From positions 455,358 to 519,357 of the forward strand of contig NZ_LMIA01000009.1 of the NCBI RefSeq assembly GCF_001428565.1: 64,000 nucleotides of DNA, in the 5' to 3' direction. Shown piece by piece: positions 1-12,941 of the stretch. The notes beneath the pieces are model-generated. The model had not been told where the DNA came from and ran no database searches. It was given only the letters and a program-made list of their open reading frames with translations. The number at the start of each line of letters is the position of its first letter. Positions within the stretch are counted from its first letter, which is position 1. This DNA is from Nocardioides sp. Root190 (lineage in GTDB: Bacteria > Actinomycetota > Actinomycetes > Propionibacteriales > Nocardioidaceae). The translations under genes and the position numbers were made by a program.

Positions 1-902
<902 letters not shown>

Positions 903-962
903 GTCCGCTCGCCGTACCCGGTCCGCCGTGACCGGGTGCGGGGAGGGCTCATTCACCGTCGT

Positions 963-999
963 GTAACGCGCCACGGAAGACCTGTTACACGCCGGTAAC
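963..999 (+). promoter_or_regulatory. Putative GlnR box upstream of second amt
   Basis: GTTAC at 984-988 and GTAAC at 995-999 are separated by exactly 6 bp, the a-site/b-site spacing of actinobacterial GlnR boxes (GTnAC-N6-GaAAC). A further GTAAC sits at 963-967. The box ends one base before the ATG at 1001. That position is unusual for an activator site and raises the possibility of a later start codon, or of repression. Confidence 0.55.
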
Positions 1000-1000
1000 A

Positions 1001-2709
<1,709 letters not shown>

Positions 2710-2733
2710 CGCGGGACCGGGCCGAACCAGAAG

Positions 2734-4971
2734 ATGACCGCCGCTGATCGCGTCACCCGTACTTCTGCGATTGACGCCCTCTGCGGCAAGGCGTACGACG
2801 ACGCGGGCGGCCCCGACAGCGGGGTCGCTCTCGTCGCGGTCGGTGGCTTCGGTCGTGGTGACATGGCGCCCTTCTCCGACCTCGACGTCGTCCTCGTCTC
2901 GGCCGACGGAGTCGCCGAGGAACGGGGGGAGTGGTGGACCGAGTTCGCGGGACAGGTCTGGTACCCGCTGTGGGACTCCGGGGTGAAGCTGGACCACTCG
3001 GTTCGCTCGCTGCCCGAGATGCTGACCGCGGCCGAGAACGACGTCCGGGTGGCCTCCGGGCTGCTCGACGTGCGGCACGTCGCCGGCGACTACAGCCTGG
3101 CCATCCAGCTCCGCACCACGATCCTGGCGCAGTGGCGGCGCCAGGCCCGGTCGCGGCTGCCGGAGCTGCGCGAGATGGTGCTCAGCCGGCACCGCCTGGT
3201 CGGTGAGCTCGCCCACCTGTCGATGCCGGACCTCAAGGAGTCGGAGGGCGGCCTGCGAGATGCCACCGTTCTCAAGAGCCTGACCGCGACCTGGTTGGTC
3301 GACGTGCCCGCGGCCGACCTCGAGCGATGCCGGATGCAGCTGCTCGACGTGCGCGACGTCCTGCACGAGGCGGCCGGCCGGGCGACCGACCGGATCGCGC
3401 CGGAGCACTGGGGCCTGCTCGCCGAGGGCCTCGACCTGGCTGACGAACGCGCTGCCCAGCGTCACGTCCGCGAGCTCGGGCGTCGACTGACCCACCTGTC
3501 CCGGCTCGCCTGGCGACGCACGGACGACGTCCTGCGCCGCACCCCCGCCACCAAGCCGCGCCGTCCTGAGCTGGACCGGATCGCGCGGGGGGTGGCGCTG
3601 TCCAAGGGCGAGGTCGTCCTCGACAAGGGCGCCCGACCGGGATCCGACCCGGTGCTGCTGCTCCGCGCGGCCGCCGAGGCCGCGACGCGCGACGTGGTGC
3701 TGGCGCCGCCCACCGCCGCCCGCCTGGTGCGGGAGTGTCCGCCGCTGCCGAATCCCTGGCCCGACGAGGCGCGTCAGCAGATGGTGCGCCTGCTGGCCGC
3801 CGGTCCCGGTCTGCTCGGAGTCTGGGAGACCCTGGAGGAGACCGGTGCCCTGGACCGGATCCTGCCCGAGTGGGAGCGGATCCGGCTGCTGCCCCACGCG
3901 TCGGTGATCCACCGCTTCACCGTCGACCGACACGTCGTGGAGACGTGCGTCGAGGCCGCCGCCCTGATCAGGGGGGTGTCGCGCCCCGACGTCCTCGTCG
4001 TCGCCGCGCTCCTGCACGACATCGGCAAGGGCGGTCTCACCGAGCACAGCGTCGCCGGTGCACCGATCGCCCGGGAGATCGCCACCCGGATGGGGTTCGC
4101 GCCCGACGAGGTCGACCTGATCAGCCAGCTCGTGCGCTGGCACCTCCTGCTCGCCGAGATCGCCACCACCCGCGACCCCGACGACCCGGCCACCCTCGAC
4201 GCACTCACCGAGCACATCTCCACACCCGAGGCGCTGGCGCTGCTGGCGGCGTTGACCGAGGCGGACGCCAAGGCCGCCTCGCCCAAGGCGTGGTCCTCGT
4301 GGCGGGCCGGGCTGATCCTCGACCTCGCTCGACGCGCCCGGGTCCAGCTCGAGCAGGGGACCGTGCCGCCGCCGTTCAGCGTCGAGGAGATCGAGGTCCC
4401 CGAGGTCACTCTGGCCGGCGGCATCTCGATCACCGTCGACCAGGTCGGCGACGGCGCGCGCGTCACCACGGTGGCGCCGGACCGCGTGGGCCTGCTCGCC
4501 GACGTCGCGGCGATGTTCGCCCTGCGGCGGGTCGTCGTCCGCGCGGCACGGATCTGGTCGCAGGGGGAGTTCGCGGTCTCGGTCTGGGACGTCGCCGACG
4601 ACTTCCACGACGCACGCGCGCTGCGCGACCAGCTCGAGGCGATCACCGCACGCCGGGTCGAGCCCGCCACACGGCTGGCTCCCCGTGACCTCGTCGTGGG
4701 CGGCCTGGCTCCCACCGTCGTCGTACGCCCCGAGGCCAGCGACCACGCGACCGTCATCGAGGTCCGGGCCGCCGACCGGGTCGGGGTCGTCTATCTCGTC
4801 AGCTCCGCACTCGCTGCGATGGAGGTGACGGTGCGTTCCGCGCACGTCTCCACCCTCGGCCCCCAGGCGGTCGACGTGTTCTACGTCCAGGAGGCATCCG
4901 CGGGCGCCCTGTCCGAGACGCGCGCCGCCGAGGCGGCCCACGCCGTGCGCGAGGCGATCACCGGCTCCTGA
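2734..4971 (+). CDS. glnD: [Protein-PII] uridylyl/adenylyltransferase GlnD
   Basis: 745 residues, the shorter form usual in actinobacteria (about 890 in E. coli). It adds nucleotide to, and removes it from, GlnK Tyr51 according to glutamine level. Domains in order: nucleotidyltransferase with GGFGRGDMAPFSDLD at 37-51; a helical linker; an HD domain with LLHDIGKGG near 425-433, the metal-dependent removing activity; then two ACT domains at about 565-630 and 673-735 that bind glutamine. In Streptomyces and Corynebacterium the enzyme adenylylates rather than uridylylates PII, and that is likely here. It sits 24 bp after the second glnK in one operon with amt-glnK. No clear Shine-Dalgarno is seen before the ATG. 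Confidence 0.96.
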   Translation: MTAADRVTRTSAIDALCGKAYDDAGGPDSGVALVAVGGFGRGDMAPFSDLDVVLVSADGVAEERGEWWTEFAGQVWYPLWDSGVKLDHSVRSLPEMLTAAENDVRVASGLLDVRHVAGDYSLAIQLRTTILAQWRRQARSRLPELREMVLSRHRLVGELAHLSMPDLKESEGGLRDATVLKSLTATWLVDVPAADLERCRMQLLDVRDVLHEAAGRATDRIAPEHWGLLAEGLDLADERAAQRHVRELGRRLTHLSRLAWRRTDDVLRRTPATKPRRPELDRIARGVALSKGEVVLDKGARPGSDPVLLLRAAAEAATRDVVLAPPTAARLVRECPPLPNPWPDEARQQMVRLLAAGPGLLGVWETLEETGALDRILPEWERIRLLPHASVIHRFTVDRHVVETCVEAAALIRGVSRPDVLVVAALLHDIGKGGLTEHSVAGAPIAREIATRMGFAPDEVDLISQLVRWHLLLAEIATTRDPDDPATLDALTEHISTPEALALLAALTEADAKAASPKAWSSWRAGLILDLARRARVQLEQGTVPPPFSVEEIEVPEVTLAGGISITVDQVGDGARVTTVAPDRVGLLADVAAMFALRRVVVRAARIWSQGEFAVSVWDVADDFHDARALRDQLEAITARRVEPATRLAPRDLVVGGLAPTVVVRPEASDHATVIEVRAADRVGVVYLVSSALAAMEVTVRSAHVSTLGPQAVDVFYVQEASAGALSETRAAEAAHAVREAITGS

Positions 4972-4976
4972 GCCGG
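4961..4976 (+). terminator. Weak hairpin at glnD stop codon
   Basis: CCGGCT and AGCCGG form a 6-bp stem with a CCTG loop that includes the glnD stop codon. It lies between the convergent genes glnD and ybdD. No T-run follows, so it is only a candidate. Confidence 0.25.
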
Positions 4977-4987
4977 GTCGGCGCTGG

Positions 4988-5169
4988 TCAGCAGCAGCGC
5001 GACTGCGGGCGGTGCTCCCGCTCGTCGGCCCGGTGACGCTCCCAGGCCCTGCGGCTGATCGGCTCGGTGCCCTCGGTGGCGCACCGGGCGGCGTACTCGT
5101 CCCAGCGCGCCTCGCCGGTCATCTCGCGGACGTACCACCGCACGCCCCGCCAGACCCGGAGCACCGCAC

Positions 5170-5173
<4 letters not shown>
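4988..5173 (-). CDS. ybdD: YbdD/YjiX family small protein
   Basis: 61 residues. It matches the YbdD/YjiX (DUF466) family, small cytosolic proteins nearly always encoded directly after cstA/btsT-type carbon transporters; E. coli YbdD/YjiX work with CstA/BtsT in pyruvate uptake. Visible features are the LRVWRGVRWYVREMTGEARWDEY core, the ARCATEGTEPISRRAWERHRADERE segment with a conserved Cys, and a Cys-Cys end. Its ATG overlaps the cstA stop by 4 bp (5170-5173), so the pair is translationally coupled. The gene is convergent with glnD, 16 bp away. Confidence 0.88.
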
Positions 5174-7353
<2,180 letters not shown>

Positions 7354-7545
7354 GTGGATCCTCCTTGACCCGGCGGGGTGCCCCCGATGGCACTCCCGAC
7401 CACTGCGCAGGTGCTCAGCCCCAGCGCAGTACCCTCGGACGTCCACCGCAGACGTCGGGCCTGAGGGCCCGCACGGCTACGATCGGTGTTCGAAGACTTC
7501 ACTTCCACCGACGAATCCGACGAATCCGACGAGGACGCAACGCTC

Positions 7546-9114
7546 TTGTTCGCCACACTTTCCGATCGCCTGACCGCGACCTTCAAGAACCTGCGCGGCA
7601 AGGGACGGCTCTCCGAGGCCGACATCGACGCCACCGCCCGGGAGATCCGGATCGCGCTGCTCGAGGCCGACGTCGCTCTGCCGGTGGTCAAGGACTTCGT
7701 GGCCGCGGTCAAGGAGCGCGCCCGCGGCGTGGAGGTCAGCGGTGCGCTGAACCCCGCGCAGCAGGTCGTCAAGATCGTCAACGAGGAGCTCGTCACCGTC
7801 CTCGGCGGCGAGACCCGCCGCCTGCGGTACGCCAAGACCGGGCCGACGGTGATCATGCTCGCCGGCCTCCAGGGCGCCGGCAAGACGACCCTCGCCGCCA
7901 AGCTCGCCCTCTGGCTCAAGGAGCAGGGCAAGACGCCGATGCTGGTCGCCTGCGACCTCCAGCGGCCCAACGCGGTCCAGCAGCTCCAGGTCAATGGCGA
8001 GAAGGTCGGCGTGCCGGTCTTCGCGCCGGAGGCGGGCAACGGCGCGGGTGACCCCGTGGCCGTGGCCCGGGCCTCGATCGAGGAGGCGAAGCGCAAGCTG
8101 CACGACGTCGTCATCGTCGACACCGCGGGTCGCCTCGGTGTCGACACGGAGATGATGTCGCAGGCCATCGGGATCCGCGACGCGGTCCAGCCCGACGAGG
8201 TCCTCTTCGTCGTCGACGCGATGATCGGCCAGGACGCGCTGACGACCGCGCAGGCCTTCCTCGACGGTGTCGGGTACGACGGCGTGGTCCTCACCAAGCT
8301 CGACGGCGACGCCCGCGGTGGCGCCGCCCTGTCGATCCGCCAGGTGACCGGCCGACCGGTGATGTTCGCCTCCACCGGCGAGAAGATGACCGACTTCGAC
8401 GTCTTCCACCCGGACCGGATGGCCTCGCGCATCCTGGACATGGGCGACGTCCTGACCCTGATCGAGCAGGCCGAGAAGGCCTTCGACCAGGACGAGGCGA
8501 TGCGCGCCGCCGAGAAGCTCACCGGCGGCGACTTCACCCTCGACGACTTCCTTGCCCAGATGCAGCAGCTGAAGAAGCTGGGCTCGATGACCAGCATCCT
8601 CAAGATGCTCCCGGGCATGGGTCAGATCCGGGACCAGCTCGAGAACTTCGACGAGCGCGAGATCGACCGCGTCGAGGCCATCATCCGCTCGATGACGCCG
8701 GCCGAGCGCGCCAACCCGAAGATGATCGACGGTTCGCGCCGGGCCCGCATCGCCAAGGGTTCGGGCCGTGCGGTCTCCGACGTCAACGGTCTGGTCGACC
8801 GTTTCTTCGAGGCCCGCAAGATGATGATGCAGATGGCCCGCGGCGGCGGCATGCCGGGCATGCCCGGGATCCCCGGCATGGGCGGACCGGGCGGCGGCAA
8901 GCGCGTCACCCAGAAGCAGAAGCAGAAGGCGAAGAGCAAGGGCGGCCAGCGTCGCTCGGGCAACCCCGCCAAGGCCGCGCAGGAGGCGGCTGCTGCCAAG
9001 GAGAAGGCCGACCAGGCGACGCCGAACCCGTTCGGCATCGGCGAGGACGTCGACTACGAGGCCGCGGCCGAGAACCTGCAGCTGCCGAAGGACTTCTCGA
9101 AGTTCCTGAAGTGA
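7546..9114 (+). CDS. ffh: Signal recognition particle protein Ffh
   Basis: 522 residues from a TTG start. This is the GTPase subunit of SRP, which binds signal sequences and 4.5S RNA and delivers ribosomes to FtsY at the membrane. The N domain begins FATLSDRLTATFKNLRGKGRL. The G domain has P-loop GLQGAGKTT at 107-115, DTAGRLG at about 192-198 and TKLDGDARGG at about 250. The Met-rich M domain contains GSMTSILKMLPGMGQI, followed by a Gly/Met-rich tail (MPGMPGIPGMGGPGGG) and a basic end. TTG 7546 is preferred to GTG 7486 because homologues start at FATLSDRLT and GAGGA lies 9 bp before it; a TACGAT box at 7478-7483 could be the -10. Convergent synteny with rpsP-trmD is typical. Confidence 0.97.
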   Translation: MFATLSDRLTATFKNLRGKGRLSEADIDATAREIRIALLEADVALPVVKDFVAAVKERARGVEVSGALNPAQQVVKIVNEELVTVLGGETRRLRYAKTGPTVIMLAGLQGAGKTTLAAKLALWLKEQGKTPMLVACDLQRPNAVQQLQVNGEKVGVPVFAPEAGNGAGDPVAVARASIEEAKRKLHDVVIVDTAGRLGVDTEMMSQAIGIRDAVQPDEVLFVVDAMIGQDALTTAQAFLDGVGYDGVVLTKLDGDARGGAALSIRQVTGRPVMFASTGEKMTDFDVFHPDRMASRILDMGDVLTLIEQAEKAFDQDEAMRAAEKLTGGDFTLDDFLAQMQQLKKLGSMTSILKMLPGMGQIRDQLENFDEREIDRVEAIIRSMTPAERANPKMIDGSRRARIAKGSGRAVSDVNGLVDRFFEARKMMMQMARGGGMPGMPGIPGMGGPGGGKRVTQKQKQKAKSKGGQRRSGNPAKAAQEAAAAKEKADQATPNPFGIGEDVDYEAAAENLQLPKDFSKFLK

Positions 9115-9121
9115 CCTGCCC

Positions 9122-9862
9122 GTGACGACCATGGAGCGGGCGCGCCGCCTGTCGCTCGAGCGGCCGGACGGACCCCTGCCCTGCCCGATCTGCGTCGCCG
9201 AGGTCAAGGGCGCCAACCTGGAGCGCCACCTCGCCAAGACCCACGCCGGGGGACTCGAGGCGGCGGCGCACGGGTCCCGCTGGGGTGGCCGGGAGCGGGT
9301 CGGGTCGCGTCGACTGCTCGGTCTGGCGATCCTCGGGGCGATCGCTGCGGCGGCGTACACCGTGATGTCGGGCAAGGAGGACGACCGGATCATCATCGGC
9401 TCGGGCCTGTTGCTGGCGACGTCCATGATCGTCTGGGCTGCGGTGGCCTGGGGTGCTCCGCTGTTCCCGGGACGCCTGCGGCTCGACGCCCACGGCGCAC
9501 TGCTGCGGCACTCGTTCGGCCTGGGCCGTCGCCGGCTGCGCTCGCTCGACGGTGTCGTGCTGGGCAGCGCCTGGGAGAGCCGCCCGTCAGGGAACTCCGG
9601 CAACGACGACAGCTACGCCAGCGTCGATGCCCGCATCGGAACCTACCTGCAGCTGCGTGCTGGCCGTCGCCGGATCACGGTCCACTGCCGGGCAGGCGGC
9701 TCGGTGCGCTCCACGTGGTCGGGGTGGACGCAGGGGCCACGTCGCAAGCGCCTCGACATCACCCTCGACCGGCGACAGTTCGTCGCGCTCCAGCTCGCGC
9801 TCTGGGAGCTCGGCCTCCTCCAGCCGCGGACCGCGGCCGGCGGTGGGACGACCCGACCGTGA
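9122..9862 (+). CDS. Membrane protein with N-terminal C2H2-like zinc site
   Basis: 246 residues, function unknown. Near the N-terminus CPIC (Cys21, Cys24) followed by His36 and His41 gives C-x2-C-x11-H-x4-H, a plausible small zinc finger facing the cytosol. Two hydrophobic segments follow, at about 63-80 and 88-115. The remaining half is basic and strand-rich (DAHGALLRHSFGLGRRRL) and resembles a PH-like membrane-associated fold, though I cannot confirm that. It starts with GTG 7 bp after ffh (ATG 9131 is an alternative) and its stop overlaps the GTG of the next gene, so it is probably co-transcribed with ffh. The context near SRP suggests a membrane role only weakly. Confidence 0.75.
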   Translation: MTTMERARRLSLERPDGPLPCPICVAEVKGANLERHLAKTHAGGLEAAAHGSRWGGRERVGSRRLLGLAILGAIAAAAYTVMSGKEDDRIIIGSGLLLATSMIVWAAVAWGAPLFPGRLRLDAHGALLRHSFGLGRRRLRSLDGVVLGSAWESRPSGNSGNDDSYASVDARIGTYLQLRAGRRRITVHCRAGGSVRSTWSGWTQGPRRKRLDITLDRRQFVALQLALWELGLLQPRTAAGGGTTRP

Positions 9863-10236
9863 GACCCGCCGGGAGCGTCCTGGTGGTCGACGGCGCGAAC
9901 GTCGTCGGTGCTCGCCCGGACGGCTGGTGGAAGGACCGCGCAGGCGCCGCCCAGCGACTCCACGAGCAGCTCCTCGTCGCCGACATCGAGTACGACGTCG
10001 TCGTCCTCGTCCTCGAGGGGCAGGCCAAGGGCGGGGTCCGTGCCGGCCGGGACGCCCACGTGCAGACGGTGCACGCGGCCAGGGACGGCGACGCGACGAT
10101 CGTCGCGGAGGCACGCAGGGCCGCCGAGAGGGGCGGCCGCGTGGTCGTGGTCACCGCCGATCGCGCGCTGGACGCACGCGTCCACGGGGTCGGGGCGACG
10201 ACGCTGTCGCCGACCTGGCTGATCTCGAGGCTCTGA
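9859..10236 (+). CDS. NYN/PIN-like nuclease-fold protein
   Basis: 125 residues from GTG 9859, which overlaps the upstream stop by 4 bp. The first strand VLVVDGANVVG (Asp11, Asn14) and the late strand VVVVTADRALDARV (Asp101) are the signature acidic positions of the NYN/YacP branch of PIN-like nucleases. These act on RNA with a metal cluster of aspartates; ARDGDATIV (residues 74-82) supplies further candidates (Asp76, Asp78). Size and motif spacing match a minimal single-domain protein. The RNA target is unknown. Coupling to the zinc-finger membrane protein and ffh is seen in the sequence; any functional link is inference. Confidence 0.75.
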   Translation: MRPAGSVLVVDGANVVGARPDGWWKDRAGAAQRLHEQLLVADIEYDVVVLVLEGQAKGGVRAGRDAHVQTVHAARDGDATIVAEARRAAERGGRVVVVTADRALDARVHGVGATTLSPTWLISRL

Positions 10237-10242
10237 GCCGGG

Positions 10243-10248
10243 TAGTTT
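10243..10248 (+). promoter_or_regulatory. Leaderless -10 box (amidohydrolase)
   Basis: TAGTTT ends 7 nt before the GTG at 10256. This is the actinobacterial leaderless arrangement and supports that start, as no ribosome site is present. Confidence 0.45.
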
Positions 10249-10255
10249 CCTCAGC

Positions 10256-11329
10256 GTGAGTGCGCTGCGATTCTCCGGTCCGGTCCTGCCCGACGGCGAG
10301 GTGCGGGACGTCTACGTGCTCGACGGACGGATCACCCATGAGCGGCCGACGGGCGCCGAGACGGCCGGTGAGGGCTGGATCGTCCCCGGCCTGGTCGACG
10401 CCCACAACCACCTCGGCCTCGAGGACGGGGGAGCGGTCAGCGACGAGGAGATCGAGCGCACGGCGATCCTGGACCGCGACAACGGTGTCCTGCTGACGCG
10501 GGACTGCGGCTCCCCGGCGGACACCCGCTGGGTGCACGGCCGGGAGGACCTGCCCCGCCTCATCCGGTGCGGGCGCCACGTCGCCCGGACCCGCCGCTAC
10601 ATCAAGAACTACGGCCACGAGGTCGAGCCCGATGCCCTGGCCGACGTCGTCGCCGAGCAGGCGCAGAACGGCGACGGCTGGGTGAAGCTCGTCGGGGACT
10701 GGATCTCGCGTGAGTCGGGCGACCTGGCGCCGTCCTTCCCGGCCGATGCGGTCGCGGCCGCGATCGGGGTGGCCCACGCCCACGGGGCGAAGGTCACCGC
10801 CCACTGCTTCGGCGAGGAGTCGATCGCGCCCCTGCTGGACGCCGGCATCGACTGCATCGAGCACGGCACCGGGCTGACCTCGGAGCACGTCGAGCAGATG
10901 GTCTCTCGCGGGGTCGCGCTGGTCCCGACCGTCCTGCAGACCTCGAAGTTCCCGGGCTTCGCCTCCGCCGGACGCGACAAGTTCCCGGCGTACTCCACCT
11001 CCATGGAGCGCCTCTTCGCCCGCCGCCGCGAGGTCCTGATGAACGCCCACGACGCAGGCGTCGCGCTCTACGTCGGCAGCGACGGGGGCGGTTCGGCACG
11101 CCACGGGGTGCTGCACGAGGAGATCCGGGCCATGGCCGCGATGGGGCTGTCCAACGAGTACGTCCTCGGCGCCGCCTCGTGGCGCGCTCGCGCGTGGCTG
11201 GGCTGGAACCCGGGCCTCAGCGAGGGGGATCCGGCTGATTTCGTGGTCTACCCGCGCAACCCGGTCGAGGACCTCTCCGTGCTGCTGGAGCCGTCCCACG
11301 TCGTCCTGCGTGGCCGACAGGTGGCGTGA
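10256..11329 (+). CDS. Metal-dependent amidohydrolase
   Basis: 357 residues, amidohydrolase superfamily (imidazolonepropionase/prolidase-like branch). The TIM-barrel metal ligands are visible in order: DAHNH at 49-53 (His50, His52), a Lys in WVKLVGDW near 144 that is a carbamylation candidate, His in VTAHCFGEE near 183, His in CIEHGTGL near 203, and Asp in YVGSDGGGS near 275. The N-terminal and C-terminal pieces form the small beta-sandwich (SEGDPADFVVYPRNPVEDL). Substrate is not predictable; members hydrolyse amides, lactams or dipeptides. A gene of this kind between ffh and rpsP is common in actinobacteria. The GTG start is backed by a -10 box 7 nt upstream. Confidence 0.88.
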   Translation: MSALRFSGPVLPDGEVRDVYVLDGRITHERPTGAETAGEGWIVPGLVDAHNHLGLEDGGAVSDEEIERTAILDRDNGVLLTRDCGSPADTRWVHGREDLPRLIRCGRHVARTRRYIKNYGHEVEPDALADVVAEQAQNGDGWVKLVGDWISRESGDLAPSFPADAVAAAIGVAHAHGAKVTAHCFGEESIAPLLDAGIDCIEHGTGLTSEHVEQMVSRGVALVPTVLQTSKFPGFASAGRDKFPAYSTSMERLFARRREVLMNAHDAGVALYVGSDGGGSARHGVLHEEIRAMAAMGLSNEYVLGAASWRARAWLGWNPGLSEGDPADFVVYPRNPVEDLSVLLEPSHVVLRGRQVA

Positions 11330-11494
11330 TTTCTCCCCACGCCTCCACGTCTGGCAGACTTCAAGACTGAGTTCTGCCTCTTCCGGTCCCTCTCAACCGG
11401 TGGATGCAGGACCCATCCGAAGCCGGGCGCCGGTGTTCCCCACCTGGTCGTCCGCGCCTCACCCATCACAAGTCCTCAAGGAGACACCACAAAC

Positions 11495-12043
11495 GTGGCC
11501 GTCAAGATTCGTCTGAAGCGCCTGGGCAAGGTCCGGGTCCCGCAGTACCGCATCGTCATCGTCGACTCGCGCAAGAAGCGCGACGGCGCCGTGATCGAGG
11601 AGATCGGCAAGTACCACCCCAAGGAGGACCCGTCGTACATCGACGTCGTCTCCGAGCGGGCCCAGTACTGGCTCAGCGTCGGCGCGCAGCCGTCCGAGGC
11701 CGTTGCCGTCATCCTCAAGATCACCGGTGACTGGCAGAAGTTCAAGGGTCTCGAGGGCGCCGAGGGCACCCTCAAGGTCAAGGAGCCGAAGCGCGACAAG
11801 CTCGAGATCTTCAACGAGGCCCTGAAGGAGGTCGCCAACGAGCCCAAGGCTTCCGCGACGACCGCCAAGAAGAAGGCCGAGAAGAAGGCCGACAAGGTCG
11901 AGGACAAGGCTGCCGACAAGGCTGCTGACAAGGTCGAGGAGGCGCCGGCCGAGGCCGCTGCCGAGGAGACCCCCGCCACGGAGCCGGCTGCTGCCGAGGC
12001 GCCCGCCGCCGAGGCCGCGTCCGACGAGAAGGCCGAGGCCTGA
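11495..12043 (+). CDS. rpsP: 30S ribosomal protein S16 with long C-terminal tail
   Basis: 182 residues, about twice the size of E. coli S16 (82). The S16 fold fills residues 1-85 ([20 protein letters not shown], then [20 protein letters not shown]). After about 110 a low-complexity tail rich in Lys, Ala, Glu and Asp follows, moving from basic ([12 protein letters not shown]) to acidic ([17 protein letters not shown]). Extensions are usual in actinobacterial S16, but this one is on the long side. The GTG start has AAGGAG 11 bp upstream. The 165-bp upstream gap holds the promoter and leader for rpsP-khpA; I see no clear secondary structure there beyond short pairings. Confidence 0.97.
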   Translation: MAVKIRLKRLGKVRVPQYRIVIVDSRKKRDGAVIEEIGKYHPKEDPSYIDVVSERAQYWLSVGAQPSEAVAVILKITGDWQKFKGLEGAEGTLKVKEPKRDKLEIFNEALKEVANEPKASATTAKKKAEKKADKVEDKAADKAADKVEEAPAEAAAEETPATEPAAAEAPAAEAASDEKAEA

Positions 12044-12045
12044 TC

Positions 12046-12285
12046 GTGCTGGCTGACGCGCTGGAGCACCTCGTCCGCGGAGTGGTCGAACACCCCGATG
12101 ACGTCGTCGTGCGCGACAAGCAGCTGCGCCGCGGCGCGGTGCTCGAGGTCCGGGTCCACCCCGACGACCTCGGCAAGGTGATCGGTCGGGGCGGCCGCAC
12201 GGCGACCGCCTTCCGCACCGTGATCTCCGCCATCGCTGGCAACAGCGGCACCCGGGTCGACTTCGTCGACACCGACCGGCGCTAG
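12046..12285 (+). CDS. khpA: KH-domain RNA-binding protein KhpA
   Basis: 79 residues, a single KH type-II domain with the GxxG loop GRGG at 47-50 (GKVIGRGGRTATAFRTVI). KhpA binds single-stranded RNA, usually with KhpB/Jag, and affects cell division and translation. It starts with GTG 2 bp after rpsP and ends just before a strong hairpin terminator, so rpsP-khpA is a two-gene unit. The order rpsP-khpA-rimM is conserved in actinobacteria. Confidence 0.95.
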   Translation: MLADALEHLVRGVVEHPDDVVVRDKQLRRGAVLEVRVHPDDLGKVIGRGGRTATAFRTVISAIAGNSGTRVDFVDTDRR

Positions 12286-12298
12286 TACGCACCAACCG

Positions 12299-12330
12299 AA
12301 CGGGCGCCTCCCTCCGGGGAGGCGCCCGTT
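12299..12330 (+). terminator. Strong hairpin terminator after rpsP-khpA
   Basis: A perfect 14-bp stem (left arm 12299-12312 beginning AACGGGCG, right arm 12317-12330) with a TCCG tetraloop lies 13 bp after the khpA stop. There is no long T-run, as is common in high-GC genomes. It separates rpsP-khpA from the separately promoted rimM-trmD. Confidence 0.85.
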
Positions 12331-12353
12331 CGTCGTTCCCGCACCGAACGCCC

Positions 12354-12359
12354 TAATCT
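12354..12359 (+). promoter_or_regulatory. Leaderless -10 box (rimM)
   Basis: TAATCT ends 6 nt before GTG 12366. It shows rimM has its own promoter after the terminator and argues for the GTG over ATG 12378. Confidence 0.5.
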
Positions 12360-12365
12360 CGGACC

Positions 12366-12941
12366 GTGGAGAGCAGCATGGAGGTCGTCGTCGGTCGGAT
12401 CGGCAAGCCGCACGGAATTCGTGGTGAGGTCACCGTCGACGTGCGCACCGACGAGCCGGACCGTCGCTACGTCGACGGGGCCGTTCTCCTCGCGGAGGCG
12501 CCGCGCGGCTCTGCCTTCAGCGCCCGCACCATGACGGTGAACCGGACCCGCTGGCACCAGGGCACCCTGCTCGTCACCTTCGCCGAGCTGGACGACCGCA
12601 ACGCCGCCGAGGCGGCCCGGGGCGTCGTGCTGCGGGCGACGGTGTCGCTCGACGAGGTGCCGGAGGACCCCGAGGAGTTCTACGACCACCAGCTGATCGG
12701 CCTCGCGGCGTACGACCTCGAGGGTGCCCACCTCGGCGAGGTGACCGGGCTGGTGCACGGCGCCCAGGACCTGCTCCAGATCCGCACGCCGGAGGGGCGC
12801 AACACCCTCGTGCCCTTCGTGGCCGCGCTCGTGCCCGAGGTCGACGTCGCCGGAGGACGGGTCGTGATCGCGGACCGTCCCGGCCTGGTGACACCCTTCG
12901 AGGACGAGCAGGGCCCGGAGGACGGGGCCACCGAGGGATGA
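12366..12941 (+). CDS. rimM: 16S rRNA processing protein RimM
   Basis: 191 residues. RimM binds S19 and helps mature the head of the 30S subunit. The N-terminal barrel begins [17 protein letters not shown]; the C-terminal PRC-barrel begins near residue 103 ([22 protein letters not shown]). GTG 12366 is chosen because a TAATCT box lies 6 nt upstream, the leaderless pattern; ATG 12378, with GGAG 6 bp before it, would remove only four residues. The stop overlaps the trmD ATG (12938-12941), so rimM and trmD are coupled. Confidence 0.95.
   Translation: MESSMEVVVGRIGKPHGIRGEVTVDVRTDEPDRRYVDGAVLLAEAPRGSAFSARTMTVNRTRWHQGTLLVTFAELDDRNAAEAARGVVLRATVSLDEVPEDPEEFYDHQLIGLAAYDLEGAHLGEVTGLVHGAQDLLQIRTPEGRNTLVPFVAALVPEVDVAGGRVVIADRPGLVTPFEDEQGPEDGATEG

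Noticed and set aside
7486..7545. N-terminal extension of Ffh from GTG 7486
   Set aside because: The extra 20 residues are acidic repeats not found in the family; the TTG at 7546 with GAGGA upstream fits homologues.
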